Source: an uncultured Clostridia bacterium (lineage in GTDB: Bacteria > Bacillota > Clostridia > Oscillospirales > JAAYOS01). From it: a stretch of 36,961 bases of DNA. How positions within the stretch are numbered: position 1 is the first letter of the stretch; each line of letters starts with the position of its first letter. Under the pieces are notes generated by a model. It was not told the origin of the DNA. It saw nothing but the letters and a program-made list of their open reading frames with translations, and did no database searches. Location: the NCBI GenBank assembly GCA_946566645.1, contig CAMNWZ010000003.1:1-36961 (forward strand). Direction: 5' to 3'. The translations under genes were made by a program, and so were the position numbers. Shown piece after piece: positions 18,113-26,844 of the stretch.

Positions 18113-18955
18113 TCACACGCCCGAGTAGGCGTTGAATCCGCCGTCGACCGGAAGGGTCACGCCGGTGATGAATCCCGCCGCGTCGTTGTCCACGAGAAAG
18201 AGCAGCGCACCGTCCAGCTCCTCCGGCTTTCCAAACCGACCCATCGGCGTCGCGGCGAGTATTTTGCCGGTGCGCGCGGTGGGAGTGCCGTCGTCGTTCC
18301 AGAGCAGCGCGGCGTTCTGCTTGGTGGAGAAGAAGCCGGGCGCGACCGCGTTGACGCGTATTCCGGCGCGGCTGAAGTGGACGGCGAGCCACTCGGTGAA
18401 GTTCTTGACGGCAGCCTTCGCGCCCGAGTAGGCGGGAATCTTGGTCAGCGGGCGGTATGCGTTCATGCTAGCGACGTTGAGGATGCAGCAACCCTCGCGG
18501 TCGACCATCTGCTGCGCGAACGCCTGCGTCGGGATGAGAGTACCCAGAAAGTTGAGGTCGAAGACGAAGCCGACCTTTTCCGGGTCGAGGTCGAAGAAGG
18601 TCTTGGTGTCGGCGTCCGGCTCGTAGTATTCGCCGTCGGTCGTTGCCGCGGGATTGTTGCCGCCCGCGCCGTTGACGAGAATGTCGCACCGACCGAGCGC
18701 GCCGAGCACGGCAGCCGCCGCGGTGTCACATTCGACGCGGTCGAGGACGTTGCAGCGTATGGCGATGGCACGCCCGCCTTCCGAAGTTATCTCGTCCGCG
18801 ACCGCCTGTGCCGCGTCGAGGTCGAGGTCGAGCAGCGCGACCGCGGCTCCCGCGCGGGCGAGAACCTTCGAGAACCGCGAGCAGAGCACTCCGCCCGCTC
18901 CGGTGACGACCGCCACCTTGCCGCTGAGGTCGGTAGAAAGTACATTCTTTTCCAT
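18113..18955 (-). CDS. SDR-family oxidoreductase (probable D-mannonate oxidoreductase/fructuronate reductase)
   Basis: DLSGKVAVVTGAGGVLCSRF, NGAGGNNPAAT, YSGAKAAVKNFTEWLAVHF; sits next to uxuA. Confidence 0.85.
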   Translation of the reverse strand: MEKNVLSTDLSGKVAVVTGAGGVLCSRFSKVLARAGAAVALLDLDLDAAQAVADEITSEGGRAIAIRCNVLDRVECDTAAAAVLGALGRCDILVNGAGGNNPAATTDGEYYEPDADTKTFFDLDPEKVGFVFDLNFLGTLIPTQAFAQQMVDREGCCILNVASMNAYRPLTKIPAYSGAKAAVKNFTEWLAVHFSRAGIRVNAVAPGFFSTKQNAALLWNDDGTPTARTGKILAATPMGRFGKPEELDGALLFLVDNDAAGFITGVTLPVDGGFNAYSGV

Positions 18956-18968
18956 GATTTGCCTCCAA

Positions 18969-20012
18969 TCAGTGCATCTTTTCGCAGGCTTCAAACAGCC
19001 CGTTGATGTACGCCGCTCCGAGCGCGCGGTCGAACAGTCCGTAGCCCGCGCGACCGGTCTCGCCCCAAATCATTCGACCGTGGTCAGGGCGGACGTAGCC
19101 GTCGAAACCATTGTCAACCAACGCTTTGACGATGGCGAACATATCGAGGCTGCCCGCGTCGGACAGGTGCGCGCGCTCCTCAAATCCGCCGTTCGGCAGA
19201 ATCTGGACGTTTCGGAGATGGACGAACGCTATTCTGTCGCGTTTTGCGTATTTTTCGGCGAGCTTCGGAACATTGTTGGTCGGAACGCAGCCGAGGCTTC
19301 CGGTGCAGAGGCAGAGCGAGTTTGCGGGCGAGTCGACCACGCCGAGCAGTCGGTCGAGCGCCGCCTCGTCGCGCACGATTCGCGGCAGTCCGAAAATCGA
19401 ATAGGGCGGGTCGTCGGGGTGTATCGCGAGCCGCACGCCGCACTCCTCCGCGGTGGGTACTATCTCGCGCAGGAAGTGTTCGAGGTTCTGCCACAGACCA
19501 CTCTCGCCGAGTTCGCCGTACGCGTCGAGCAGGCGGCGCACCTCGCTCTGCGAATAGCTCGCGTCCCATCCGGGCAGCGAGATGTCGTCGTGCTGCGGGT
19601 CAAGCCCCGCAAGCTCGTCGGGGTAGAGCACCAGCGAGGTCGAGCCGTCGGGGTGGCGGTGATCGAGGCTGGTGCGCGTCCAGTCAAAGACCGGCATAAA
19701 GTTGTAAGTGACGCATTTTATGCCGAATTTCGCCACGCGCCGTATGTTTTCCTTGTAGTTATCAATCAATTTGGACGCGTTTTTGCCGCCGAGCTTTATC
19801 TCCTCGTGCACCGGTATCGACTCGACGACGTCGAACACCAGACCCGCCTTCTCGCAGGCGAGCTTCACGCGTTCGATGCTCTCGAGCGGCCAGATCTCGC
19901 CGGGCGGCACGTCGTACACCGCCGACACGACGCTCCGCATGTTCGGTATCTGACGGATGCTGTCGAGGGAAACAGGGTCACTTTCTCCATACCAACGAAA
20001 GCCGAGTTTCAT
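18969..20012 (-). CDS. uxuA: Mannonate dehydratase
   Basis: MKLGFRWYGESDPVSLDSIRQIPNMRSVVSAVYDVPPGEIWP..., VRLAIHPDDPPYSIFGLPRIV, FVHLRNVQ, RPDHGRMIWGE. Confidence 0.95.
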   Translation of the reverse strand: MKLGFRWYGESDPVSLDSIRQIPNMRSVVSAVYDVPPGEIWPLESIERVKLACEKAGLVFDVVESIPVHEEIKLGGKNASKLIDNYKENIRRVAKFGIKCVTYNFMPVFDWTRTSLDHRHPDGSTSLVLYPDELAGLDPQHDDISLPGWDASYSQSEVRRLLDAYGELGESGLWQNLEHFLREIVPTAEECGVRLAIHPDDPPYSIFGLPRIVRDEAALDRLLGVVDSPANSLCLCTGSLGCVPTNNVPKLAEKYAKRDRIAFVHLRNVQILPNGGFEERAHLSDAGSLDMFAIVKALVDNGFDGYVRPDHGRMIWGETGRAGYGLFDRALGAAYINGLFEACEKMH

Positions 20013-20034
20013 AATAATGCCTCCTTTTGCAACT

Positions 20035-21042
20035 TTATCGAACTATTCTGCTGTCTCCGCCGCGAGCGAGCTTTTCTATCTCCGCGCGGCTCGAAAGATT
20101 CACGTCGCCCTCGATGCTGTGTCCCAGAACGCTCGCGGCGACCGCAAATTCGACGCCTTCCGCCGCGCTCATGCCCTCCGAAACGGCGAGTATCGCGCCC
20201 GCCGCGAACGCGTCCCCGCTGCCCACCCGATCGACGATGTCAATGTCGTGGACGCGCGAGCAGGCGAAGTCGCCGCCGACGAGCAGAGCGCCGGAGAATC
20301 GGTGACGGTTCGAGCTTATCGTCTCGCGCTGTGTGAGGGCGACAGCCTTGCAGCCGAAGCGCTCGCGCAGTTTCTCGCCGACCGCGCGCAGTCCGTCTTC
20401 GTCAAGCAGCTCGCCGTTGGAGGGGACGCCGAGCGCGAACATATCGTTGGCAAGCCCCGCGTTGGAGATGACCAGGTCGCAGAGGGGGAGCAGCTCGGAC
20501 ATCGTCTTTGACGCGTCGGAAAGCGACCAGAGCGCCGCGCGGAAATTGGTATCGCAGCAGACCGAAATGCCCTTCTTTTTGGCGGATTTGCACGCGTTTT
20601 TGCACGCTTCTACCATGTTTCCTCCGAGCGCGGGAGTGATGCCGGTGAAGAAGAACGCGTCCGCGCCGTCGAGTATCGCGTCCCAGTCGAACTCGCTCGG
20701 GTCGGCGGTGGATATTGACGAGTGAGCGCGGTCGTAGACGCAGACGCTCGCTCGCGCGTCCATGCCCTTTTCGATGAAATAGATGCCCACTCTCTCCCCG
20801 CCGCGCAGGATTTCGGTAACATCCACACCGTATTTGCGAAGCGACGCGACCGCCATCTCGCCTATCGCGTGGGCGGGCAGTTTGCTCACAAATGCCGTAT
20901 CACAGCCGAGCTGCGCGAGGTTGACCGCGACGTTCGCCTCCGCTCCGCCGAAGGTCGCCTCGAACTTGTCCGCCTGAGCGAATCGGAGGAAGCCCTCCGG
21001 TCGAAGTCGGAGCATTATCTCGCCGAAAGTTACGATTTTCAC
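20035..21042 (-). CDS. kdgK: PfkB-family 2-keto-3-deoxygluconate kinase
   Basis: MKIVTFGEIMLRLRPEG, FGGAEANVAVNLAQLG, DRVGSGDAFAAGAI; between eda and uxuA. Confidence 0.9.
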   Translation of the reverse strand: MKIVTFGEIMLRLRPEGFLRFAQADKFEATFGGAEANVAVNLAQLGCDTAFVSKLPAHAIGEMAVASLRKYGVDVTEILRGGERVGIYFIEKGMDARASVCVYDRAHSSISTADPSEFDWDAILDGADAFFFTGITPALGGNMVEACKNACKSAKKKGISVCCDTNFRAALWSLSDASKTMSELLPLCDLVISNAGLANDMFALGVPSNGELLDEDGLRAVGEKLRERFGCKAVALTQRETISSNRHRFSGALLVGGDFACSRVHDIDIVDRVGSGDAFAAGAILAVSEGMSAAEGVEFAVAASVLGHSIEGDVNLSSRAEIEKLARGGDSRIVR

Positions 21043-21047
21043 CAGTT

Positions 21048-21686
21048 TTACCTCCTATTCAGCGGCTCAAGCGCCGAAGTAATCTGTTTTGCGCGCCGTT
21101 CGATGTCGCCGAACGCGCCGTCGTTTATCAGTGAGCGCTCACAGACCGAACTCAACCCGCAGGCGAACACGCAGTCGAGCGACAGGTAGTCGAGCAGGTT
21201 TTTCGCGTTTATCCCGCCGGTGGGCATGAACTTCATCGCGCGGTAGGGGGAGGACATCGCCTTCAGCATCGCGACCCCGCCGCCCGCCTCCGCCGGGAAG
21301 AACTTCACACGGCTGAGACCCAGGTTCATCGCGCGTTCGACCTCGCTCGGGGTGAGCACGCCCGGGATGAACGGCAGCCCGACCTCCGCCGCCGCGCTGA
21401 CGGTGTCGGGGTTCAGCCCCGGCGCGACGAGGAACTGCGCTCCCGCGTTCGCCGCCGCCCGCACCTGCTCGGAGTTCAGCACCGTGCCCGCGCCGACGAG
21501 GATGTCAGGGCGCTTTTTGCGGATGAGACGAATCGCCTCCGCCGCCGCGTCGGTGCGGAAGGTGACCTCGATTGCGGTGATGCCTCCGCGGGCGAGCGCG
21601 TCGACGAGCATTACCGCCTTGCCCGCGTCGTCGATGACCGCGACCGGCAGCACCTTTGCGCTGTCTATCCTCTCGAAAATGTCCAT
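21048..21686 (-). CDS. eda: KDPG/KHG aldolase
   Basis: KVLPVAVIDD, IEVTFRTDAAAEAI, VGAGTVLNSEQV, FIPGVLTPSEVERA, KFFPAEAGGG, FMPTGGIN. Confidence 0.93.
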   Translation of the reverse strand: MDIFERIDSAKVLPVAVIDDAGKAVMLVDALARGGITAIEVTFRTDAAAEAIRLIRKKRPDILVGAGTVLNSEQVRAAANAGAQFLVAPGLNPDTVSAAAEVGLPFIPGVLTPSEVERAMNLGLSRVKFFPAEAGGGVAMLKAMSSPYRAMKFMPTGGINAKNLLDYLSLDCVFACGLSSVCERSLINDGAFGDIERRAKQITSALEPLNRR

Positions 21687-21705
21687 TTTTGTCCTCCTTT
21701 TTGCG

Positions 21706-21733
21706 AAAAACGACCTGATTTCACAGGTCGTTT
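21706..21733 (-). terminator. Intrinsic terminator of metA transcription unit; metA stop codon lies in the loop
   Basis: Minus strand AAACGACCT GTGAAATC AGGTCGTTT TT. Confidence 0.7.
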
Positions 21734-22632
21734 AGGTCGTACGGTGTCTGCTGATAGACGTCGTTCAGCCAATTGGAGTAGAGCAGCATAGCGTGTGCGC
21801 GCCAGGTGAGCGGCGGCTCAAGCGACGGGTCGTCGTTTGGGAAGTAGTTCTCGGGGACGGCGATGGGCAGTCCCTTGTCCACGTCGCGGAAGTATTCGCG
21901 AGACAGGGTGTCCGCGTCGTATTCGCAGTGTCCGGTGACAAAGAGCTGACGGCGGTCGCGCGTGGCGGCGATGTACAGCCCCGACTTCTCGCCGGTTGCG
22001 AGTATCTCAAGCGAGGGCACGCGCGCGACGTCCTCGATGCGCACCTCGGTGTGGCGGGAGTGCGGGGCGAGGAACTTCGCGTCGAATCCGCGCATGAGCG
22101 GTGAGTTCGGAGCGACGACGGTGTGCTCGAATATGCCGAATTTCTTCGCTTCGAGCGGGTACTTTTTCACGCCGTAGTGGTGGTAGAGACCCGCCTGCGC
22201 GCCCCAGCAGATGTGCAGCGTGCTGAACACGTTCTCGCGGCTCCAGTCCATTATGCGGCAGAGCTCTTTCCAGTAGGCGACCTTCTTGAACTCGAGATGC
22301 TCGACCGGCGCGCCGGTGATTATCATGCCGTCGTAGCGCAGGTGCTCTATCTCGTCAAAGGTCATGTAGAAGTCGAGCAGGTGCTCCTCCGGGACGTGGG
22401 TCGCCTTGTAGCTCGACGTCTGGAGCAGGTCGAGCTCGAGCTGGAGCGGCGTGTTCGACAGGCAGCGCAGTATCTGCGTCTCGGTCTCCAGCTTTGTGGG
22501 CATTAAATTGAGCAGCAAAAGCCGCAGCGGGCGGATGTCCTGTTCCTCCGCTCGCCGTGCGTGCATGACGAATATGTTCTCCCGCTCGAGATTTTTCAGC
22601 GCGGGCAGGTCGGCAGCTACCTTTATCGGCAT
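21721..22632 (-). CDS. metA: Homoserine O-acyltransferase (MetA family; probably acetyl-CoA specific)
   Basis: MPIKVAADLPALKNLERENIFVM, NLMPTKLETETQ, IITGAPVEHLEF, TLHICWGAQAGLYHHYGV. Confidence 0.95.
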   Translation of the reverse strand: MPIKVAADLPALKNLERENIFVMHARRAEEQDIRPLRLLLLNLMPTKLETETQILRCLSNTPLQLELDLLQTSSYKATHVPEEHLLDFYMTFDEIEHLRYDGMIITGAPVEHLEFKKVAYWKELCRIMDWSRENVFSTLHICWGAQAGLYHHYGVKKYPLEAKKFGIFEHTVVAPNSPLMRGFDAKFLAPHSRHTEVRIEDVARVPSLEILATGEKSGLYIAATRDRRQLFVTGHCEYDADTLSREYFRDVDKGLPIAVPENYFPNDDPSLEPPLTWRAHAMLLYSNWLNDVYQQTPYDLNDL

Positions 22633-22635
22633 TTT

Positions 22636-22806
22636 TTACTCGCCTATCTCGGTGTCGCAGTCGCGCGGAGTGGGCGGGGATATGTAGTTCTTGAGCGACA
22701 TATACGGCTCGTTAAGCAGGCTGGTGTAGCGGAACACGACCGCGACGATGCCGACTATCGCGCCCAGTCCGAGCAGCACCTGACCGATGATCTTCAACGC
22801 TTTCAT
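22636..22806 (-). CDS. Small single-TM membrane protein (56 aa), unknown function
   Basis: MKALKIIGQVLLGLGAIVGIVAVVFRYTSLLNEPY..., RBS gggaggt, promoter upstream, 3 bp from metA start. Confidence 0.65.
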   Translation of the reverse strand: MKALKIIGQVLLGLGAIVGIVAVVFRYTSLLNEPYMSLKNYISPPTPRDCDTEIGE

Positions 22807-22836
22807 GCGAAAACCTCCCGGATTTGTTGTGTACCC

Positions 22837-22865
22837 ATTATACACGCTTTTCGGCGAGTCGGCAA
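22837..22865 (-). promoter_or_regulatory. Sigma70-like promoter for small ORF-metA unit
   Basis: Minus strand TTGCCG - 17 bp - TATAAT. Confidence 0.6.
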
Positions 22866-22913
22866 GTGAAAAATATCGGCTGGGCGATTTGTTGGTTTTC
22901 CACGAAAATCTTC

Positions 22914-22942
22914 TTGCGAAAACCCGCCTGATTTGGTATAAT
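22914..22942 (+). promoter_or_regulatory. Promoter for the DRTGG/HATPase/HydS-like/DRTGG/PHP genes
   Basis: TTGCGA - 17 bp - TATAAT with extended -10 TGG. Confidence 0.6.
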
Positions 22943-23009
22943 CAATGCGTACACAGGCGCACATTGCGCTACTCTGCCCCCAACAGACGGGGAGAAGGAC
23001 GGATGACCG

Positions 23010-23354
23010 ATGCTTATAAGAGAGATAAAGGACATACTCGAAGCCAAGGTGCTCTGCGGCGAAGACCTGCTGGACACCGAGGTGAAGTCGGCGTGCGGCA
23101 GCGACCTGATGAGCGACGTTCTGGCGTTTGTAAAGGAGCAGTCGGTGCTGCTGACCGGACTGATGAACCCGCAGGTGGTTCGCACGGCGGACATGATGGA
23201 CATGCGCTGCATCGTGTTCGTGCGCGGCAAGGAGCCGGAGCAGTCGGTGGTGGAGCTTGCGCGTCAGCGCGACATCGTGATGATGACCACCGCCCAGCGC
23301 ATGTTTGTCGCGTGCGGAAAGCTCTACTCCGCCGGACTTGTCGGGAACAGCTGA
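23010..23354 (+). CDS. DRTGG domain-containing protein
   Basis: MLIREIKDILEAKVLCGEDLLDTEVKSACGSDLMSDVLAFVKEQSVLLTGLMNPQVVRTADM; matches DRTGG proteins found in clostridial hydrogenase loci. Confidence 0.8.
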   Translation: MLIREIKDILEAKVLCGEDLLDTEVKSACGSDLMSDVLAFVKEQSVLLTGLMNPQVVRTADMMDMRCIVFVRGKEPEQSVVELARQRDIVMMTTAQRMFVACGKLYSAGLVGNS

Positions 23355-23355
23355 C

Positions 23356-23781
23356 ATGGAGAAACTGAAACTTCACTACGACGTGGACGGCGAGGACTTC
23401 ACCTCCGCCGGAGAAGCATCGACCGACGTCAAGCGCGTGCTTCGGCGTCTGGGCTTTGACTCGGACACCATGCGGCGGGTCGCGATATGCATGTACGAGG
23501 GCGAGATAAACCTCGTGATACACGGCGGCGGCGGCGTGGCGGATGTCGAAGTGGATGAGAACGAGATAGTCATCGTGCTTGTCGACCACGGTCCGGGGAT
23601 ACCCGACGTGGAACAGGCAATGCAGGAGGGCTGGTCGACCGCGTCGCAGACCGTCCGCGAGTTGGGCTTCGGCGCGGGCATGGGTCTGCCTAACATGAAG
23701 CGCTACTCTGACGAGATAGCCATTGAAAGTACTGTCGGGGAGGGAACGACGGTGACGATGAAGATACGTCCCGCAGGATAA
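23356..23781 (+). CDS. Stand-alone HATPase (RsbT/RsbW-like anti-sigma type) protein
   Basis: N-box YEGEINLVIHG, G1 DHGPGIPD, GFGAGMGLPNMKR; no His phosphotransfer domain. Start at MEKLKLHYD, overlapping the preceding stop region by 1-2 bp spacing. Confidence 0.85.
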   Translation: MEKLKLHYDVDGEDFTSAGEASTDVKRVLRRLGFDSDTMRRVAICMYEGEINLVIHGGGGVADVEVDENEIVIVLVDHGPGIPDVEQAMQEGWSTASQTVRELGFGAGMGLPNMKRYSDEIAIESTVGEGTTVTMKIRPAG

Positions 23782-23811
23782 AACCTTTCCCGCCGAAAAG
23801 AGGGATAGTAA

Positions 23812-25140
23812 ATGCAAAAGGGGGAGAACATCCCGCTTAATTCGGTCATGCTCGACAAGAGCAAGTGCATGGGCTGCACTACCTGCATGAAGCACTGTCC
23901 GACCGAGGCGATACGCGTTCGCAACGGGCGGGCGCATATCCTTGCCGAGCGCTGCATCGACTGCGGCAACTGCATACGCTACTGCCCGCACAAGGCGAAG
24001 AAGGCGGAGACCGATCCGTTTGAAAGCATAAACGCGTTCAAGTATACGGTGGCACTGCCCGCGCCGTCGCTTTACGGCCAGTTCCACAACCTGGACGACG
24101 TGAACATCGTGCTCGCGGCGCTGAAGAAGATAGGCTTTGACGACGTGTACGAGGTCAGCCGCGCCGCCGAGCAGATATCCGACGTGACCAGAAAGCGGAT
24201 GGCGCGCGGGAATCTGCCGCGACCGTACATATCCTCGGCGTGCCCGGCGGTGGTGCGCCTTATCCGCCTGCGCTTTCCCGACCTGATACCGAACATTGCC
24301 GAGCAGGCGCAGCCGGTCGAGCTGGCGGCGGCTACCGCGCGGAAAGAGGCGGTCGAAAAGACGGGGCTCAAGCCGGACGAGATAGGCGTGTTCTTCATCA
24401 CGCCCTGCGCCGCCAAGGTCACGACCGCGCACGAGTCGGACGGAGTGATAGACGGCGCCATCTCGATGTCGGAGGTGTACAAGCGCCTGCTTCCCGCGAT
24501 GAAGACGGTGGAGGACGACTATGAGCAGCTCAGTTCGAGCGGCATAGTCGGCATCGGCTGGTCACGCTCGGGAGGAGAGGCTGCCGCGCTGCTCGACGAG
24601 GGACACCTCGCGGTGGACGGCATAGACAACATAATCAAGATACTCGAGGACGTGGAGGACGGCATGCTGCCGGAGGTGAGCTTCCTCGAGCTGAACGCCT
24701 GCACGCAGGGCTGCGTCGGCGGGTGCCTGACGGTGGAGAACGCGTATGTCGCGAAGACACGGATAAACCACCTGATGCGCTACCTTCCGGTGAGCCGCAA
24801 CCGCGCCGACGAGGAGACCGAAAAGCTCGCCGTGTCCGACCGCCTGCACGAGCGTCTGGACGTGTGGCAGCTGGACGACGACCGCGCGGTGGCGATGGAG
24901 AAGTATCAGCGGATAGAGAAGCTGACCAAAGAGCTGCCCGGTCTCGACTGCGGAAGCTGCGGCGCTCCGAGCTGCCGCGCGCTGGCGGAGGACGTGGTGC
25001 TCGGATTCGCGTCGGAGGAGGACTGCATATTCCACATCCACGAGAAGATGCAGTATCTGACCGGCGCGCAGAACGCCGAGGCATATCTGCCGCCTCCCTT
25101 CCGCAAGGAGGGCGACAAGGGGAGAAAGGAGACGCTGTAA
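23812..25140 (+). CDS. [FeFe]-hydrogenase-like protein, HydS-type (putative sensory), with N-terminal 2x[4Fe-4S] and C-terminal Fe-S domain
   Basis: KCMGCTTCMKHCP..RCIDCGNCIRYCP; H-cluster loops SSACPAVV, ITPCAAK, LNACTQGCVGGC; LDCGSCGAPSCRALAEDV. Confidence 0.88.
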   Translation: MQKGENIPLNSVMLDKSKCMGCTTCMKHCPTEAIRVRNGRAHILAERCIDCGNCIRYCPHKAKKAETDPFESINAFKYTVALPAPSLYGQFHNLDDVNIVLAALKKIGFDDVYEVSRAAEQISDVTRKRMARGNLPRPYISSACPAVVRLIRLRFPDLIPNIAEQAQPVELAAATARKEAVEKTGLKPDEIGVFFITPCAAKVTTAHESDGVIDGAISMSEVYKRLLPAMKTVEDDYEQLSSSGIVGIGWSRSGGEAAALLDEGHLAVDGIDNIIKILEDVEDGMLPEVSFLELNACTQGCVGGCLTVENAYVAKTRINHLMRYLPVSRNRADEETEKLAVSDRLHERLDVWQLDDDRAVAMEKYQRIEKLTKELPGLDCGSCGAPSCRALAEDVVLGFASEEDCIFHIHEKMQYLTGAQNAEAYLPPPFRKEGDKGRKETL

Positions 25141-25475
25141 TGACGGTAAAACAGCTTGCCGAGACGCTCGGCCTCGAGGTGCTGAGCATGGGCGACGAAC
25201 CCGACCGCGAGATAACCGGCGGATATGTCGGCGACCTGCTGAGCTGGGTGATGGGACGCGCTAAGAGCGGCGACTGCTGGATGACGATAATGTCCAACGT
25301 CAACGTCGCGGCGGTGGCGGAGCTTGCCGATGTCGCGTGCGTGATACTCGCCGAGGGCGTGGAGCCGGACGAGCCGCTCGCGAAGAAGTTTGACACCATC
25401 GCGGCGGCGGTGTTCCGCAGTCCGATGGGCAGTCACGAGCTCGCGTGGCGCGTCCACGATGCGGCGGGCGTGTGA
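25140..25475 (+). CDS. DRTGG-like domain protein (111 aa)
   Basis: MTVKQLAETLGLEVLSMGDEPDREITGGYVGDLLSWVMGRAKSGDCWMTIMSNVNVAAVAELADVACVILAEGVEPDE...; 1-bp start/stop overlaps on both sides. Confidence 0.8.
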   Translation: MTVKQLAETLGLEVLSMGDEPDREITGGYVGDLLSWVMGRAKSGDCWMTIMSNVNVAAVAELADVACVILAEGVEPDEPLAKKFDTIAAAVFRSPMGSHELAWRVHDAAGV

Positions 25476-26212
25476 TGAAGCTCAAATACGACCTGCACAT
25501 ACACAGCTGTCTGAGCCCGTGCGGCTCGGACGACATGACCCCCGCGAATATCGCCGGCATGGCGATGCTTGCGGGGCTCGATGTGTTTGCGGTGAGCGAC
25601 CACGGGTCGACGAAGAACTGTCGCGCGGCGGCGGAGGCTGCCGAGGAGTATGGACTTGTGTTCGTGCCCGCGATGGAGCTTACCACCGACGAGGAGTCGC
25701 ACATACTCTGCCTGTTGCCCGAGCTGAAGGCGGCGGAGGAGTTTGGCGAGTACGTCCACTCGAAGCTCGCCGACGTGCAAAACCGACCCGAATTTTTCGG
25801 AAATCAGTTCATAATGGACGCAAACGACAATATATTAGGTATCGAGGACAGGCTGCTGATAAGCGCGACGAGCATATCGGTCGAGCAGGTGCCGTCGCTC
25901 GTCGAGGGCTACGGCGGCGTGGCGATACCCGCGCACGTTGACAAGGACAGCTTTTCGGTGCTCGCGAACCTCGGATTTTTCGACAAGCGCTGGGGATTTC
26001 CGGCGGTGGAGATAACCAGGAGGGGGGACAAGGCGGCGCTCGCCGAGCTGCACAGCGACCTGCGCGGAATGGCGTTTATCACCGACTCGGACGCGCATCA
26101 GCTGGACGCTCTGCCCGACGCCGAGTTCGAGCTGGAGGCGGACGAGCGCACCGCGAAGGCGGTGATAGAGGCGGTGCGGAGGGGCAGTCTGAGCGGTCGG
26201 CTCGAAGTTTAA
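25475..26212 (+). CDS. PHP-domain phosphoesterase
   Basis: KYDLHIHSCLSPCGSDDMTP, AVSDHGSTKN, VPAMELTTDEESHIL, ITDSDAHQ metal-ligand motifs; overlaps previous ORF by ATGA-type overlap. Confidence 0.9.
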   Translation: MKLKYDLHIHSCLSPCGSDDMTPANIAGMAMLAGLDVFAVSDHGSTKNCRAAAEAAEEYGLVFVPAMELTTDEESHILCLLPELKAAEEFGEYVHSKLADVQNRPEFFGNQFIMDANDNILGIEDRLLISATSISVEQVPSLVEGYGGVAIPAHVDKDSFSVLANLGFFDKRWGFPAVEITRRGDKAALAELHSDLRGMAFITDSDAHQLDALPDAEFELEADERTAKAVIEAVRRGSLSGRLEV

Positions 26213-26245
26213 TCAAATTTTCCACACATTTCATCAAAAAACCTA

Positions 26246-26274
26246 TGGAAAAGTCGAAACGACTGTGATATAAT
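26246..26274 (+). promoter_or_regulatory. Promoter for hydC-HATPase-Fd-hydB-hydA
   Basis: Extended -10 TGATATAAT with weak -35 TGGAAA at 17 bp. Confidence 0.55.
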
Positions 26275-26341
26275 TTTGTCAGCACCATAAGAGGGGCAGG
26301 GTATGACCTGCTCTGACTTGAGGAATGGAGGAGGTTTTTCA

Positions 26342-26839
26342 ATGCCCAATATGAAGACCAAGGTGGCTTTCAAAGGCACGCCCGAGCAGGAAGCGGAGCT
26401 GAGGAAGTTCATCGCGGAAACCAAGAATGAAAAGGGTTCGACCATGCCGATTTTGCAGAAGGCGCAGGAGATCTACGGCTATCTGCCCGAAGAAGTCCAG
26501 GTGATGATAGCGGAGGAGACCGGAATACCGCTGACCGAGATCTACGGTATCTCCACCTTCTACGCGCAGTTTGCCCTCAACCCGAAGGGACAGACCCGCG
26601 TCAGCGTATGCCTCGGCACCGCCTGCTACGTCAAGGGCTCGGGCGACGTTCTCGCGAAGGTCGTTGAGACGCTTGGCTGCGAGGCGGGCTCGATAACCGC
26701 CGACGGACTGTTCTCGGTCGACGCGACTCGCTGCGTCGGCGCCTGCGGACTTGCGCCGGTCATGACCATCAACGACGAGGTCTACGGACGTCTGGTCGCC
26801 GCCGACGTTCCCGGCATCCTCGCAAAGTATCAGCACTAA
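26342..26839 (+). CDS. hydC: NADH-dependent hydrogenase [2Fe-2S] subunit (HydC/NuoE-like)
   Basis: CLGTACYVKGSGDV and RCVGACGLAPVMTIN cluster-binding motifs; RBS ggaggaggt. Confidence 0.93.
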   Translation: MPNMKTKVAFKGTPEQEAELRKFIAETKNEKGSTMPILQKAQEIYGYLPEEVQVMIAEETGIPLTEIYGISTFYAQFALNPKGQTRVSVCLGTACYVKGSGDVLAKVVETLGCEAGSITADGLFSVDATRCVGACGLAPVMTINDEVYGRLVAADVPGILAKYQH

Positions 26840-26844
26840 GCAAG

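Noticed and set aside
26263-26282. Possible Rex-like operator over the hydC -10 (CTGTGATATAATTTTGTCAG)
   Set aside because: Only 5 of 10 positions are symmetric; does not match the Rex consensus well enough.
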